Counted from the first letter of the stretch, positions 40,069 to 49,181 are shown. The stretch is 64,000 bases of DNA from Candidatus Defluviilinea gracilis (GCA_016716235.1 JADJWS010000002.1:514045-578044), one strand, 5' to 3'. The notes: a model not told the origin generated them from the letters alone. Numbers and translations: made by a program.

Positions 40069-42488
40069 GGTTGAGCCTCCTGATTCAAATATACGCGCCC
40101 TTGCGCGCCATCCACAAGAATCCATTCGCCTTCGCGCGCGCGTTGCGTGGCGCGCTTCACGCTGACCACGGCTGGCAAGCCGTATTCGCGCGCCACGATG
40201 GCGGTGTGCGAAAGTTGCCCGCCCGTTTCTGCCACAATGCCGCCGATGCCGGCCAGCAGGGGTGTCCAGCCCACATCGGTGAAGGGCACCACGAGAATAT
40301 CTTCGCGGCTTAGGTCCTGGGGCGCATGCGCCGGGTCGCGCACGATCCGCGCCCGCCCGAGCGCCACGCCCGCGCTCCCGCTGATGCCGGTTAACACATC
40401 GGATGATTCGCCCTCGACTGTTTCACCGCGCCGGACCGATACGCCCCCGCGAATAACCTCCGGCGGATCGAACTCCGCGTCTCTCGCCAATTCAAACTGC
40501 CTCGCCGCCACCAGCCGATTCGCCTCCTCCTCGTCCATCCCCTCGCGGGCAAGCCTCAGCGCTTCCTCGTGGCTGAGGAAGAAAATATCGTCACGCGCCC
40601 GGAGTTTTCCTCGTGTGACCAATTGTTCTGCCAGGGCGAGATACACGCGCCGCATGAGATGCGCGTCCTCCGAGATCAACTGGCTGGCGCGTTCGCGCAG
40701 ATCGATGTACTTCAGCGTTGCGGCGTGCAGGCGCTCGAACCGCCTGCGCTGAACCGCCGTGAGATGCGATTTCACTTTTTTGAGCGCGAACGCCTGCCGT
40801 TCCGCCGTATTGGTAAAGGTGGGGTTGGGCTGGTTGGCAAGCCTGCCCACCATCTGCCACAACATCGACGGCGTTTCGCGCCAGGAGGGCAGTGAAAAAT
40901 CGGTGCCGTTCGCGCTGAGGAAACCAAACCGCGCTTTGAAATTTTCCATGGCGGCAAGCAGGCGTTTGCCATCCTCGTTCCTGTTCAGCGATGCTTGAAT
41001 CGCGGCGGTCTCGCCGGCGGCAATGATTTGTTTTTCATGGCTGTTCAAAGCGCGGACGAGGTTCGCCATGTCCAGCAAGGCTTGGTTTGCGCCAAGCGCA
41101 TGAGATGGCGACGAGCCGTTCAACAAGTCGCCAGGCGACACCTCCGGCGCGTTGCGCTGAACCATCCTTCCCAGCATGCGGTTGCGCACGCTCATATTCA
41201 ACGCTGTAATGAACACATTCCACTGCGCTTCTTTATGATACCTCTTCAACTGCTCGAGCGCGGCTAGCAATTCTTCGATCCCCAGCGTGGAGGTTTCCAA
41301 CCGGCGGAACGGCTCGAGTTCCGTATGGCGGCGCGAGATGAACGTCTCGGCGCTGGGCGCGATGCGGCTGTTCCGCCACACGAAACGGATCAAACGGATT
41401 TTTTCAGGGAGGTTGTTAAAAGAGAAGAATGATCTGCGCGCGTTGGTTGGCTTCTCGCCGCGCGTGACAGTCTCGAAGAAGTTGGCGGGCAAGCCAATCT
41501 TTTCGCAGGCTTTGCCGAGCACGGTCACGTTGGCGTACACCCGCGAGTTGATGCGCCGCACCAGTTTGGACGTATCCACCCTGCCTTTGCCCAGCAGTTC
41601 ATCGAAGATGCGTGTGAAGACATTGTCCACCATGGCGGTTGTGGTGGTGGACCACACCAGCGGTTTGACCAACCCCGGCACCATTTCAGAAACGAACCGG
41701 TTGGAGTACGTGTCGCGGTCTTGAAGCGTGGTGATCGGGCGGGCTTGCAAAAGAAGAAAATCGCGCCCATCCCATGCCCATTCCACATCTTGGGGCGAGC
41801 CGGCTTTCACCCCCACCTGCCGAACGATACGCGCAAATTCGACTGCCTGCTCCTCGGTCAGCGAGGGAGCGTCCGCCGAATGTGTCAGCGAGTCGATGAT
41901 TCGATCCTCCGCCGAAACGACCCAGCGATCCGGGTTCACCATGCCAGAGGCGACCACATCGCCCAACCCGCGCACTGCTTCGATAACGACCAGGTCCTCG
42001 CCGGAGATCGGGTCGGCGGAAAATGCCACACCTGCCGCGCGCGCCTCCACCATCCGTTGCACCACGACCGCCATCGAAACATCGAAGATGCCGTTGTGTT
42101 GTTTGATATATTCGCTGACGCGCGGGTTCAACATCGACGCCCAACACGCGCGGACGGTTTTCACAACCTCGTCCGCGCCTGTGATGTTGAGATGAGTGTC
42201 CAATTGACCGGCGAACGAAGCCTCGGCGCCATCTTCCCCGACCATCGAAGAACGGACGGCGACGCGCCCGCCAAGTTTTTTATACGCCGCGCGAATCGTC
42301 GCGTCGATTTCGGGTTGAAGCGCCGCGCTCCCGAATTGACCGTCCAGAAAGGCTGCGGTGGTGACGATGAAGCCCGGCGCGGTGCGGAATCCCTGCTGGG
42401 CGATCCATAATAAACTCAGCCCTTTGCCGCCCACGTCTGACTTGGCGGCTTGACTCTCAGCATCCAGCGGGGTGATGTACGATTTCAT
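40065..42488 (-). CDS. PEP-utilising phosphotransferase, rifampicin phosphotransferase-like
   Basis: 807 residues from the ATG at 42488, which overlaps the permease stop (ATGA). Residues 1-320 are a PPDK/PEP-synthase ATP-grasp: VGGKGLSLLWIAQQGFRTAP, RVAVRSSMVGEDGAEASFAG, VVVQRMVEARAAGVAFSADP, and QDVEWAWDGRDFLLLQARP. Residues about 330-710 are a large helical middle domain. The end (VGWTPLLAGIGGIVAETGGQ, LSHTAIVAREYGLPAVVSVK) is the swivelling phospho-His domain with the catalytic His. The PEP/pyruvate barrel of true PEP synthase is missing, which is the plan of rifampicin phosphotransferase (ATP, acceptor, His domains). Predicted to phosphorylate a small molecule or lipid. Confidence 0.85.
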   Translation of the reverse strand: MKSYITPLDAESQAAKSDVGGKGLSLLWIAQQGFRTAPGFIVTTAAFLDGQFGSAALQPEIDATIRAAYKKLGGRVAVRSSMVGEDGAEASFAGQLDTHLNITGADEVVKTVRACWASMLNPRVSEYIKQHNGIFDVSMAVVVQRMVEARAAGVAFSADPISGEDLVVIEAVRGLGDVVASGMVNPDRWVVSAEDRIIDSLTHSADAPSLTEEQAVEFARIVRQVGVKAGSPQDVEWAWDGRDFLLLQARPITTLQDRDTYSNRFVSEMVPGLVKPLVWSTTTTAMVDNVFTRIFDELLGKGRVDTSKLVRRINSRVYANVTVLGKACEKIGLPANFFETVTRGEKPTNARRSFFSFNNLPEKIRLIRFVWRNSRIAPSAETFISRRHTELEPFRRLETSTLGIEELLAALEQLKRYHKEAQWNVFITALNMSVRNRMLGRMVQRNAPEVSPGDLLNGSSPSHALGANQALLDMANLVRALNSHEKQIIAAGETAAIQASLNRNEDGKRLLAAMENFKARFGFLSANGTDFSLPSWRETPSMLWQMVGRLANQPNPTFTNTAERQAFALKKVKSHLTAVQRRRFERLHAATLKYIDLRERASQLISEDAHLMRRVYLALAEQLVTRGKLRARDDIFFLSHEEALRLAREGMDEEEANRLVAARQFELARDAEFDPPEVIRGGVSVRRGETVEGESSDVLTGISGSAGVALGRARIVRDPAHAPQDLSREDILVVPFTDVGWTPLLAGIGGIVAETGGQLSHTAIVAREYGLPAVVSVKRATQRAREGEWILVDGAQGRVYLNQEAQP

Positions 42489-45070
42489 TCGAATTGAATC
42501 GCCTCGATGATTCGTAATCGCGCCGCGCGCGCCGCGGGGAGGATCGCCGCCAATTGCGAGACGAACAACGCGATGATCAGGCTCACAACGATTCCCTGCG
42601 TGGGGAGGATGTAGGTCAGGTCGTAGCCCGCTGTGGAATTCACGGTCGAGATCACCACCCGCGATTGGAACAAGCCGAAGAGCAACCCCAGTCCGCCGCC
42701 GATCACGCCGATGAGCAGGGCTTCGGCAAGGATCATCTTGATCATCTGCCAGCGCGTCATACCAAGACTGCGCAACATGCCGAGTTCGCGCGTGCGTTCG
42801 AGCACGTTCATGGTCATGGTGTTCACCACGCCCAGCGACGCGACGATCATGGCGATGAACGCCAACACATCGAACAGACTGCTGGTTTGCCCGATCAGGT
42901 TTAGCGCGCTGGATTTCAGCGTCTGGTTCGATTGGATGGTCAGGTTGCGGCGCTTGCCGTAGAGTTTGTCGATCTGTTGTTGCACGGCGGTTTCGTCGGC
43001 GTCTGTCTCCACTTGCACAAGATACGCGCTGGCGTCGTTGACCTGGAAGTATCGTTTCAAGTCGCGCCAACTGCCTTGCACGACCATGCCGCGATTGTAA
43101 TAATCCACCACAATGGCGGCAATTTTGAATTTTCGTTCACCGCGCCTCGTTTTCAGCGTAAGCGTATCGCCCTGCTTTAACCCATATTTTTCGGCGAGCA
43201 CGCTCGAAATGAAAATGGTATCCCCACCGGCAAGTTGGGCAAGGAAGTCTGCCGGCTCGCCTACGCTGTCGGTGAACGCGAACGAGGTGACCTGCGAATA
43301 CGACGCGGGGTCGACGGCGGTGAGGGCAAGCGGCTCAGTTTCCCCGTCGGGTTTGACGCGCTTGATGTCGAGGTAGCGGATGGGAGTCACCGCGTCTACC
43401 CCGGGGACAGCGGCTAACTTCGCCTGTAGATCGTTCCGCATGGGGATGGAGGAGAACACGAAGAGGTCGCCGCCGATATACACGTCGATCCAACTGCGGA
43501 TGTCGCGGTCGAAGGCGATGGTCACCGCGCGGATGCTGAGGATCATTGCCACGCCGATCATCAGCGCGGCGACGGTGAGCGCGGTGCGCCAGCGCGAACG
43601 CTCGATGTTGCGGCTTCCCAGTTGCCCCTCGCGCCCATACATGCGACGGACTGTGGCGCGCGTGAAGCGTTCCCATAAACCAACCGAGGCGGGGATGAGC
43701 AACGCGCCGCCGAACATCATGCCGAGCACTGCCATGTTGTTGATGCGGCTTCCAAACGGTTCGGGGATGGGGAGCAGAAAGATCACGATGAGCGAGATCA
43801 GCATGAAGGCGGCGCCCACTCGCAGTCCGCGTTGGATGGCTGTGGTGTCGTCGCTGTTGCCGCGGATGCGCAACGCCTCAAGCGGAGAGATGCGCCCCGC
43901 CTGCCACGCGGGGATGACCGTTGCCAAGAGCGTGACGATCATGCCGATGCCCGCGCTGGTGACCAGCGCCGAAGCGGGGATGGCGACATCGCTCACATCT
44001 TGCGCGAGGAAAACCTCGGTCACGCGGATCAACCCTCGCGCGAGTAAAATTCCCAAACCGATGCCGATGGCAGAGCCTGCGATGGAGAGCGTGACCGCCT
44101 CCAGCAGGATCTGTTTCATCACTTGCCAGCGGGTCATGCCGAGCGTGCGCAACATGCCGATCTCGCGCGTGCGTTCGATGACGGTCATCGAAAAGGCGTT
44201 GTAGATCAGGAATGCCCCCGCAAAGATGGCGATGATGCTGAAAATGTTCAAGCCGGTTTGATATCCGCTCACCATTTGCGAGACGCGCTTGCCTTGCGTG
44301 GCGGGGAAGATCACTGAATATTGCACGCCAATGCGGTCTTGCAGGGCGGTTTTCAGCGCGTCCAGTTCCTGCGGCGAGCGGTTTTCCTCTGCGGCGAGGA
44401 TATCCACCTGGTCGAGTTCGTTGGGGCGTTCGAAGATTTTTTGCGCCGTGTCGAGCGGAACGACTCCGAATGCGCCGTTGTTTAACTGTCCCGGTCCCTC
44501 GCGCGAGATCAAGCCGATGATCTTCAAGCGGGCGCTCCCCGCCGGTGTGCGGATGGTGACGCTCTTCCCCAACTGTAGGTTGTTCTCTTCGGCGAACTCG
44601 CGCGCCAGCACGATGTGAAATTCGTTGAGGTCTTCGGTGAGGAACGTGCCTGCTTCGAGTTTGTAATCGCGCACCAGCGTGTCTTTTGCCGGGTCGATGC
44701 CGTATACCAGCAGTCCGCCCGGCACAATGCCGAAGAAACTGACATTGAATTCATTGCGTTGGGAATCGTCGGCGAGCAGGGTCTGCGATTGGATAAGCGG
44801 CACGGCGGCAGACACGCCCGCAACCGATTCGATACGATACAAAATCCCCTCGTCGAATCCACCCAGGGTTAGGTCGGCGTTGGTGACCACCAGGTTGGTT
44901 CTGCCGGAGGATTCGCTGAATAACCGCGTGATGGCGGCAAGCGTGCTTCGGTTGGTGATGTTGATGCTAAGGATCACTGCCACGCCAAGCACAATGCCAA
45001 AGGTGGTGAGCAGTGTGCGCAGGGGGCGGGCAATCAACGAGCGGATCGCCAGCAGGATGTTTTGTATCAT
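42485..45070 (-). CDS. FtsX-family ABC permease (duplicated MacB type)
   Basis: 861 residues with two FtsX halves in one chain: helix about 15-40, large extracytoplasmic domain, three helices (about 270-390), a helix pair (about 415-460) and helix about 490, a second domain, and three terminal helices (about 740-855). The loops VIERTREIGMLRTLGMTRWQ and VLERTRELGMLRSLGMTRWQ are near-identical halves of a gene duplication. It pairs with the LolD-like ATPase upstream and the HlyD-like lipoprotein at the operon start. Exporter of lipoprotein-like, lipid or antibiotic substrate. Confidence 0.92.
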   Translation of the reverse strand: MIQNILLAIRSLIARPLRTLLTTFGIVLGVAVILSINITNRSTLAAITRLFSESSGRTNLVVTNADLTLGGFDEGILYRIESVAGVSAAVPLIQSQTLLADDSQRNEFNVSFFGIVPGGLLVYGIDPAKDTLVRDYKLEAGTFLTEDLNEFHIVLAREFAEENNLQLGKSVTIRTPAGSARLKIIGLISREGPGQLNNGAFGVVPLDTAQKIFERPNELDQVDILAAEENRSPQELDALKTALQDRIGVQYSVIFPATQGKRVSQMVSGYQTGLNIFSIIAIFAGAFLIYNAFSMTVIERTREIGMLRTLGMTRWQVMKQILLEAVTLSIAGSAIGIGLGILLARGLIRVTEVFLAQDVSDVAIPASALVTSAGIGMIVTLLATVIPAWQAGRISPLEALRIRGNSDDTTAIQRGLRVGAAFMLISLIVIFLLPIPEPFGSRINNMAVLGMMFGGALLIPASVGLWERFTRATVRRMYGREGQLGSRNIERSRWRTALTVAALMIGVAMILSIRAVTIAFDRDIRSWIDVYIGGDLFVFSSIPMRNDLQAKLAAVPGVDAVTPIRYLDIKRVKPDGETEPLALTAVDPASYSQVTSFAFTDSVGEPADFLAQLAGGDTIFISSVLAEKYGLKQGDTLTLKTRRGERKFKIAAIVVDYYNRGMVVQGSWRDLKRYFQVNDASAYLVQVETDADETAVQQQIDKLYGKRRNLTIQSNQTLKSSALNLIGQTSSLFDVLAFIAMIVASLGVVNTMTMNVLERTRELGMLRSLGMTRWQMIKMILAEALLIGVIGGGLGLLFGLFQSRVVISTVNSTAGYDLTYILPTQGIVVSLIIALFVSQLAAILPAARAARLRIIEAIQFE

Positions 45071-45170
45071 GTTGGTTTCTCTGCGGCAAGAACCTGATTT
45101 CGCGATCTATTGATTCTGTGAAGCGATTGTTTTGCTTGATTCTCATCCGCGCTTCTTTTCGGACGCGAGG

Positions 45171-45926
45171 TTAATTCTGCTCGGGGAGGTTTTCCATCGT
45201 TTTGAGAATCGCGCTCAGGCGCTCAGCCACTTTCACCGCCTTCTTGAAGCGGAGTTCTTTGGCGATGAGTCCATCTCGCAGGAAGACTGCCCGATCGGCG
45301 TATGCCGCGGCGCGCGGATCGTGTGTGACGACGATGGTCGTTTGCTGGAGTTCGTCGCATGAACGGCGCAGAAGTTCCATGATGGCTGTGCTGTTCTTTG
45401 AATCGAGGTTGCCTGTCGGCTCGTCTGCCAGCACAATGGAGGGTTGTGTGACCAGCGCGCGGGCAATTGCCACGCGTTGTTGTTCGCCTCCTGAAAGTTG
45501 ATCGGGCTTGTGGTGGCGCCGTCCCTCCAGCCCCACGTGTCGAAGTAGCGTGGTGATTTGCTCTTGATAAGCGTTCAGATCTTTGCCGTCGATGGTAAGA
45601 GGCAGAGCTACGTTCTCCTCAGTAGACAAGGTGGGTAACAAGTTGAAGAATTGGAAGATGAAACCGATGTTGCGGCGTCGGACGAGCGTCACTTTGTCGT
45701 CGTCGAGCAGGGAGAGTTGCATGCCCGCGAGAGTCACTTCGCCGTCGGTGGGGCGGTCGAGTCCGCCGATGAGATGCAGGAGCGTGGATTTGCCGCTCCC
45801 GCTCCTGCCCATGAGCGCGACGAACTCGCCTTTTTCGATGGCGAAATCCACGCCTGCCAGGGCATGAACGGTATGCTCGCCCAGTTGGAAGATTTTTCGC
45901 AGAGCTTTCGCTTCAAGGATCGGCAT
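45171..45926 (-). CDS. ABC exporter ATPase (LolD/MacB type)
   Basis: 251 residues. Walker A GRSGSGKSTLLHLIGGLDRP, Q-loop IGFIFQFFNLLPTLSTEENV, signature LSGGEQQRVAIARALVTQ, Walker B IVLADEPTGNLDSKNS; all intact. The FNLLP-x-L segment after the Q-loop is typical for partners of FtsX/MacB permeases. The C-terminus extends by about 20 charged residues. Its start is 3 bases after the PucC-like gene stop, and the permease gene begins 100 bases downstream. Confidence 0.94.
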   Translation of the reverse strand: MPILEAKALRKIFQLGEHTVHALAGVDFAIEKGEFVALMGRSGSGKSTLLHLIGGLDRPTDGEVTLAGMQLSLLDDDKVTLVRRRNIGFIFQFFNLLPTLSTEENVALPLTIDGKDLNAYQEQITTLLRHVGLEGRRHHKPDQLSGGEQQRVAIARALVTQPSIVLADEPTGNLDSKNSTAIMELLRRSCDELQQTTIVVTHDPRAAAYADRAVFLRDGLIAKELRFKKAVKVAERLSAILKTMENLPEQN

Positions 45927-45929
45927 GGT

Positions 45930-47312
45930 TTATAAACCGAGTTCGGCGGTGGATAGGTCAGAGTCGGCGGAGAGGCGCCCAACGCGTTGCCCGAACCCGA
46001 TCACGTCCACACGCGCGAGCGCGTAGATGGAAACTACAAGCCCGAGGGCTTCCAATAGGAAGATCAAGCCGTAGGTGGTGGTTGCCGAACCTGTGAGGGA
46101 GAGGAATACGTCGCGGAAAATGCCGCCGAGGGCGATGCCAACTCCACGAGAGAGGAGAACGCAGATCGTCCACAAGCCGAGGTACATTCCCGCTTCCGAG
46201 TCGGAGGTCATGGCGACGAGCAGGCTGAATGCGCCAAAGGTGTATAAACCAAACCCGGCGCCGAAGATCAGCAGTGACAGTTGCAATAAGCGCAGTTGCG
46301 CGCCAAACGCGGCGAGTGCCAGAATGCCCATTCCTGCCGCCATGATTCCCAGCCCGATCTTGGTCAGGCGCGTATTTTTTTCCGCGGCTCGCTTGCGGAA
46401 GCGGACTGCGCATCCGATCAGAAAGATCACGGTGGCGGTTTGCCAATAAGCGGAGTAGCGCGTGGTCTGTTCGATATCCTGCCCTAGCACGTGCGCACCG
46501 AAGGGTTCGAGGATCGCCTCTTGCATCCATGCGGCTAGGGTGGCGATTGCCAGGAAGGCGAAGAAGCGGCGCGTGTCCACATCCTGCCAGATTGTGCGGA
46601 GCGCTTTGCCGAAGTGGAGGGTGGATTCCGCGTTGCCCGCGCGGGGGTTGGCGAACCTGCGTTCGATTCCGGCAACAGCGAAGAACCAGAAGAACGCGCT
46701 GATCGCCATGACCGCGAGAGATACCGACCAGAACGTGTCGAGGTTGAATTCGCGCATGGCTCTGCCGAGGCTGATCGCCGCGATCGGGAACATGATGATC
46801 AGCGCCGTTTCGATCACGCTGACCGCGAACCCCTGGCGTTGTTTGGGAACAGAATCTCTTACGAGGGCAAGAAAGTTTCCGCCGGAGAGCAACGTGCCGG
46901 TGCCGTACATTAGGAAGCAGGCGATGGCGATCAGCCAGCCGCTTGGATCGTTGCGATCGGCGACGAAGCGCGACAGGCTGAGAGGCAACAACGGATAGGA
47001 AAGGACGATCAATAGTCGTCCGCCCCAGACATACGGCGTGCGATGGAATCCCAGCCATGGGCGCGTGTCGGACCAATAACCAGCCAGCAGGCTGAGAGGC
47101 GCGAGCAGGTAGCGCAGGGCGATCAACAATCCCACCGGCGCGGCGTTCAGCCCCAATTCGTTGATCATAATGCGGTTCCATACGCTGGTGACGAGGATAT
47201 CTCCCAATGCGGAGCCGATTTGAAACGTTGATAACCGCAAGAGGCGCGCGAATCGATATGTCGCTTCGGCTGACCCTGTCTGCGCCGCCACCTTGGATGA
47301 GGTTGTGCTCAT
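45930..47312 (-). CDS. PucC-family (bacteriochlorophyll delivery type) MFS carrier
   Basis: 460 residues, twelve membrane helices. LRLSTFQIGSALGDILVTSV, WNRIMINELGLNAAPVGLLI, ALRYLLAPLSLLAGYWSDTR and LGFHRTPYVWGGRLLIVLSY follow the PucC/BCD family (PF03209) closely, more than general MFS transporters. PucC/LhaA proteins handle or deliver (bacterio)chlorophyll in phototrophs. No phototrophy gene is visible here, so the substrate may be another tetrapyrrole or hydrophobic molecule. Located between an ABM-domain gene and the ABC exporter genes, with spacings of 3-15 bases. Confidence 0.85.
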   Translation of the reverse strand: MSTTSSKVAAQTGSAEATYRFARLLRLSTFQIGSALGDILVTSVWNRIMINELGLNAAPVGLLIALRYLLAPLSLLAGYWSDTRPWLGFHRTPYVWGGRLLIVLSYPLLPLSLSRFVADRNDPSGWLIAIACFLMYGTGTLLSGGNFLALVRDSVPKQRQGFAVSVIETALIIMFPIAAISLGRAMREFNLDTFWSVSLAVMAISAFFWFFAVAGIERRFANPRAGNAESTLHFGKALRTIWQDVDTRRFFAFLAIATLAAWMQEAILEPFGAHVLGQDIEQTTRYSAYWQTATVIFLIGCAVRFRKRAAEKNTRLTKIGLGIMAAGMGILALAAFGAQLRLLQLSLLIFGAGFGLYTFGAFSLLVAMTSDSEAGMYLGLWTICVLLSRGVGIALGGIFRDVFLSLTGSATTTYGLIFLLEALGLVVSIYALARVDVIGFGQRVGRLSADSDLSTAELGL

Positions 47313-47327
47313 GGGATGTTCATGCGT

Positions 47328-47627
47328 TTAGCGCATGTCGCGTTCGTGACCGTAGACTTTATGGCTGGGGCGTCGCACAAGAAGTTCCGCCTTGCCCCAG
47401 TTGGTCACTTGCCTGAACACATCACTCTGCACGAAGGAACTGAAGGCATCCTTCGACGACCATTCTGAAATGATCGCGTACGAGTTTGGTTCGCGCACGC
47501 GGTGGTACAGGTAGCTGTTCACGTGTTCAGGGGTTTTTGACAGCAGGTCGAGAATTTTATCCACTGCCTCTTCGAATATCTTTTCCTTGCCGAGGATCAC
47601 ATCGTAGTAAAGACCAACGGTAACCAT
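47328..47627 (-). CDS. ABM (antibiotic biosynthesis monooxygenase) domain protein
   Basis: 99 residues, the length of one ferredoxin-like ABM domain. VTVGLYYDVILGKEKIFEEA is the first strand-helix unit and YHRVREPNSYAIISEWSSKD the central strand with the usual S-x-W motif, then AFSSFVQSDVFRQVTNWGKA. Family members include heme-degrading IsdG/HmoB-like enzymes and quinone monooxygenases; the W in SEWSSKDAF is common to both. Placed 15 bases before the PucC-like gene; co-transcription with a tetrapyrrole-type carrier makes a heme-like ligand attractive, but that is inference. Confidence 0.78.
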   Translation of the reverse strand: MVTVGLYYDVILGKEKIFEEAVDKILDLLSKTPEHVNSYLYHRVREPNSYAIISEWSSKDAFSSFVQSDVFRQVTNWGKAELLVRRPSHKVYGHERDMR

Positions 47628-47748
47628 GGGGTTGCATCTCCTTTTGAAAAAATATTGTCGGGCGCTTAAATTTTATGCAGAAATCCGATAACTCACAAGA
47701 AGATTATCAGATTTTGTAACCTATTTTCATCGTGAAGGATTTGTCTTT

Positions 47749-48795
47749 TTAGCGCGAGGCTTGAATTTCGACGAACGCGCTCATTCCCCATCGCAACTGT
47801 TCGGGGATTTCGTCTAACGAAATCGTAACATTGAAATACACGCCGGACCCCGGGGCATTCTTCAAGGAGACGTTGGATACTTTGCCGTTCACTTCCGTAT
47901 TGGGCAGCGCGTCAAACGTGACGCTGACCGGGTCGCCCATTTGGACGCGCGCGGCATCCACCTCGTTGAGGTCTGTGGTTTGCACCTGCAGTGTTGTAAG
48001 ATCGGCGATCAACACCACGGGCGCGCCCGGTGAAACCATCTCGCCGGTGTTTACGTAGGTTTCCACCACCACGCCATCGAAGGGGGCGAATAATTTGGAC
48101 TGGTTCAAGACCGCTTCGATGGCTTCGATGCGGGTTTGCGCGGCGATCACATCGGGAGAGTCTTTGATGTTGGTCAGGCGGTCCAGAGCGCGTTGCGCGT
48201 CGTCGAGCAGTCCTTTCTTGAGCACAAGGTCTTCTTCGGCTTTGGCGATCGTTTCCTTATCCGCGTAGCCCTGATATTCTTTTGTGACGGGCACCTCCAC
48301 CTTGCCGAACGGGGTGTCTTCCACCTTGGTTGTGACCTCGGTGATCGTGATGGGGTCGTTCAACGAGTCGCGGTAGTCGAAGGCTTTGTCGTATGCTGTC
48401 TGCGCGGCGCGGAGGGCAATGGTCGCTTGCGCCAACGCGGTTTCAGAGGCGAGTAAATTGTCAAGCGATTGTTGCGCAAGGAGGAGGTCCGCTTGCGCGT
48501 TGATGATGTTTTGCGGCAGGGCATTTTCCGGCATCGAGGCGAGGAGTTCGCCTTTCTTGACGGAATCGCCCACGCGGACCTTGATATCCACCGTTTGCGC
48601 GCCGACCATGAAGGCAAGGCTTGCCCATTTTTCAGCCACCACTTCGGCCGAGGATGTGAGCAGGCTGTCGTCTACTGGAATGATGGGCGCTGACGCTGTG
48701 GCAGAGGGGTCTTCTCCTTGCGGCGCGTTGCATCCAGCCAGCCCGATTGAAAGGATCAATATGACGGACGTGAGTGTCGAGAATCGTTTGTTCAT
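47749..48795 (-). CDS. HlyD/MacA-type membrane-fusion lipoprotein
   Basis: 348 residues from the ATG at 48795. Signal and lipobox (SIGLAGC, Cys22), a lipoyl half (VDIKVRVGDSVKKGELLASM), a coiled-coil hairpin rich in Ala/Leu/Asp (about 110-240), second lipoyl half (APFDGVVVETYVNTGEMVSP) and beta-barrel. A GKVEVPVTKEYQGYADKETI loop interrupts the hairpin. First gene of the long minus-strand run; it should dock on the FtsX-type permease encoded 2.7 kb downstream. Similar in plan to the protein at 23881 but not a recent copy. Confidence 0.88.
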   Translation of the reverse strand: MNKRFSTLTSVILILSIGLAGCNAPQGEDPSATASAPIIPVDDSLLTSSAEVVAEKWASLAFMVGAQTVDIKVRVGDSVKKGELLASMPENALPQNIINAQADLLLAQQSLDNLLASETALAQATIALRAAQTAYDKAFDYRDSLNDPITITEVTTKVEDTPFGKVEVPVTKEYQGYADKETIAKAEEDLVLKKGLLDDAQRALDRLTNIKDSPDVIAAQTRIEAIEAVLNQSKLFAPFDGVVVETYVNTGEMVSPGAPVVLIADLTTLQVQTTDLNEVDAARVQMGDPVSVTFDALPNTEVNGKVSNVSLKNAPGSGVYFNVTISLDEIPEQLRWGMSAFVEIQASR

Positions 48796-48836
48796 GGATC
48801 GGTTTTCCAGTCGCAAAAGTATGATTGTGCCGCGCG

Positions 48837-49181
48837 TTATCGCACTCTTAACAACACCTTGCCGTCGCTCCACAGTTCTTCAAGGTCGTAATATTCGCGC
48901 TGGTCGGGCGAGAAAAGATGCACCACCACATCGCCGTAATCCATCACGAGCCAGCCTTCCTGCGAGCGCCCGTCGATGCGGCCCTTTTTCTTATAATCCG
49001 ATTTGGTCGCTTCAAGCACGCCTTTGGCAAGCGCGTCTAACATGCGGTCGCTGGTGCCGTTGCATAGAACGAAATAATCTGTGAACGATGCGATACCTTT
49101 GATGTCGAGAAGTAAAATATCCTCGCCCTTTTTATCTTCAAGGGCTTCGATGATCTTGCGCGCAAGTTCGAGTGTGTTCAG
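48837..49181 (-). CDS. rsfS: Ribosomal silencing factor RsfS, apparent CTG start
   Basis: 114 residues counted from a CTG at 49181. The frame reads NTLELARKIIEALEDKKGED, ILLLDIKGIASFTDYFVLCN, GTSDRMLDALAKGVLEATKS and then GRSQEGWLVMDYGDVVVHLF, the complete RsfS (DUF143) family. RsfS binds uL14 and blocks subunit joining during starvation. A stop codon lies two codons before the CTG and the first ATG is codon 47, deep inside the domain, so translation must begin at CTG (AGAGGTG is 6 bases ahead) or an indel is present. No nadD next to it in this window. Confidence 0.9.
   Translation of the reverse strand: MNTLELARKIIEALEDKKGEDILLLDIKGIASFTDYFVLCNGTSDRMLDALAKGVLEATKSDYKKKGRIDGRSQEGWLVMDYGDVVVHLFSPDQREYYDLEELWSDGKVLLRVR

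Noticed and set aside
40065..42488. Phosphoenolpyruvate synthase (PpsA)
   Set aside because: The C-terminal PEP/pyruvate-binding barrel is absent; length and order fit the rifampicin-phosphotransferase plan better.
45958..47181. 407-codon frame on the minus strand overlapping the PucC-like gene
   Set aside because: Different frame of the same strand; Arg/His-rich without membrane helices, while the PucC reading has strong family motifs.
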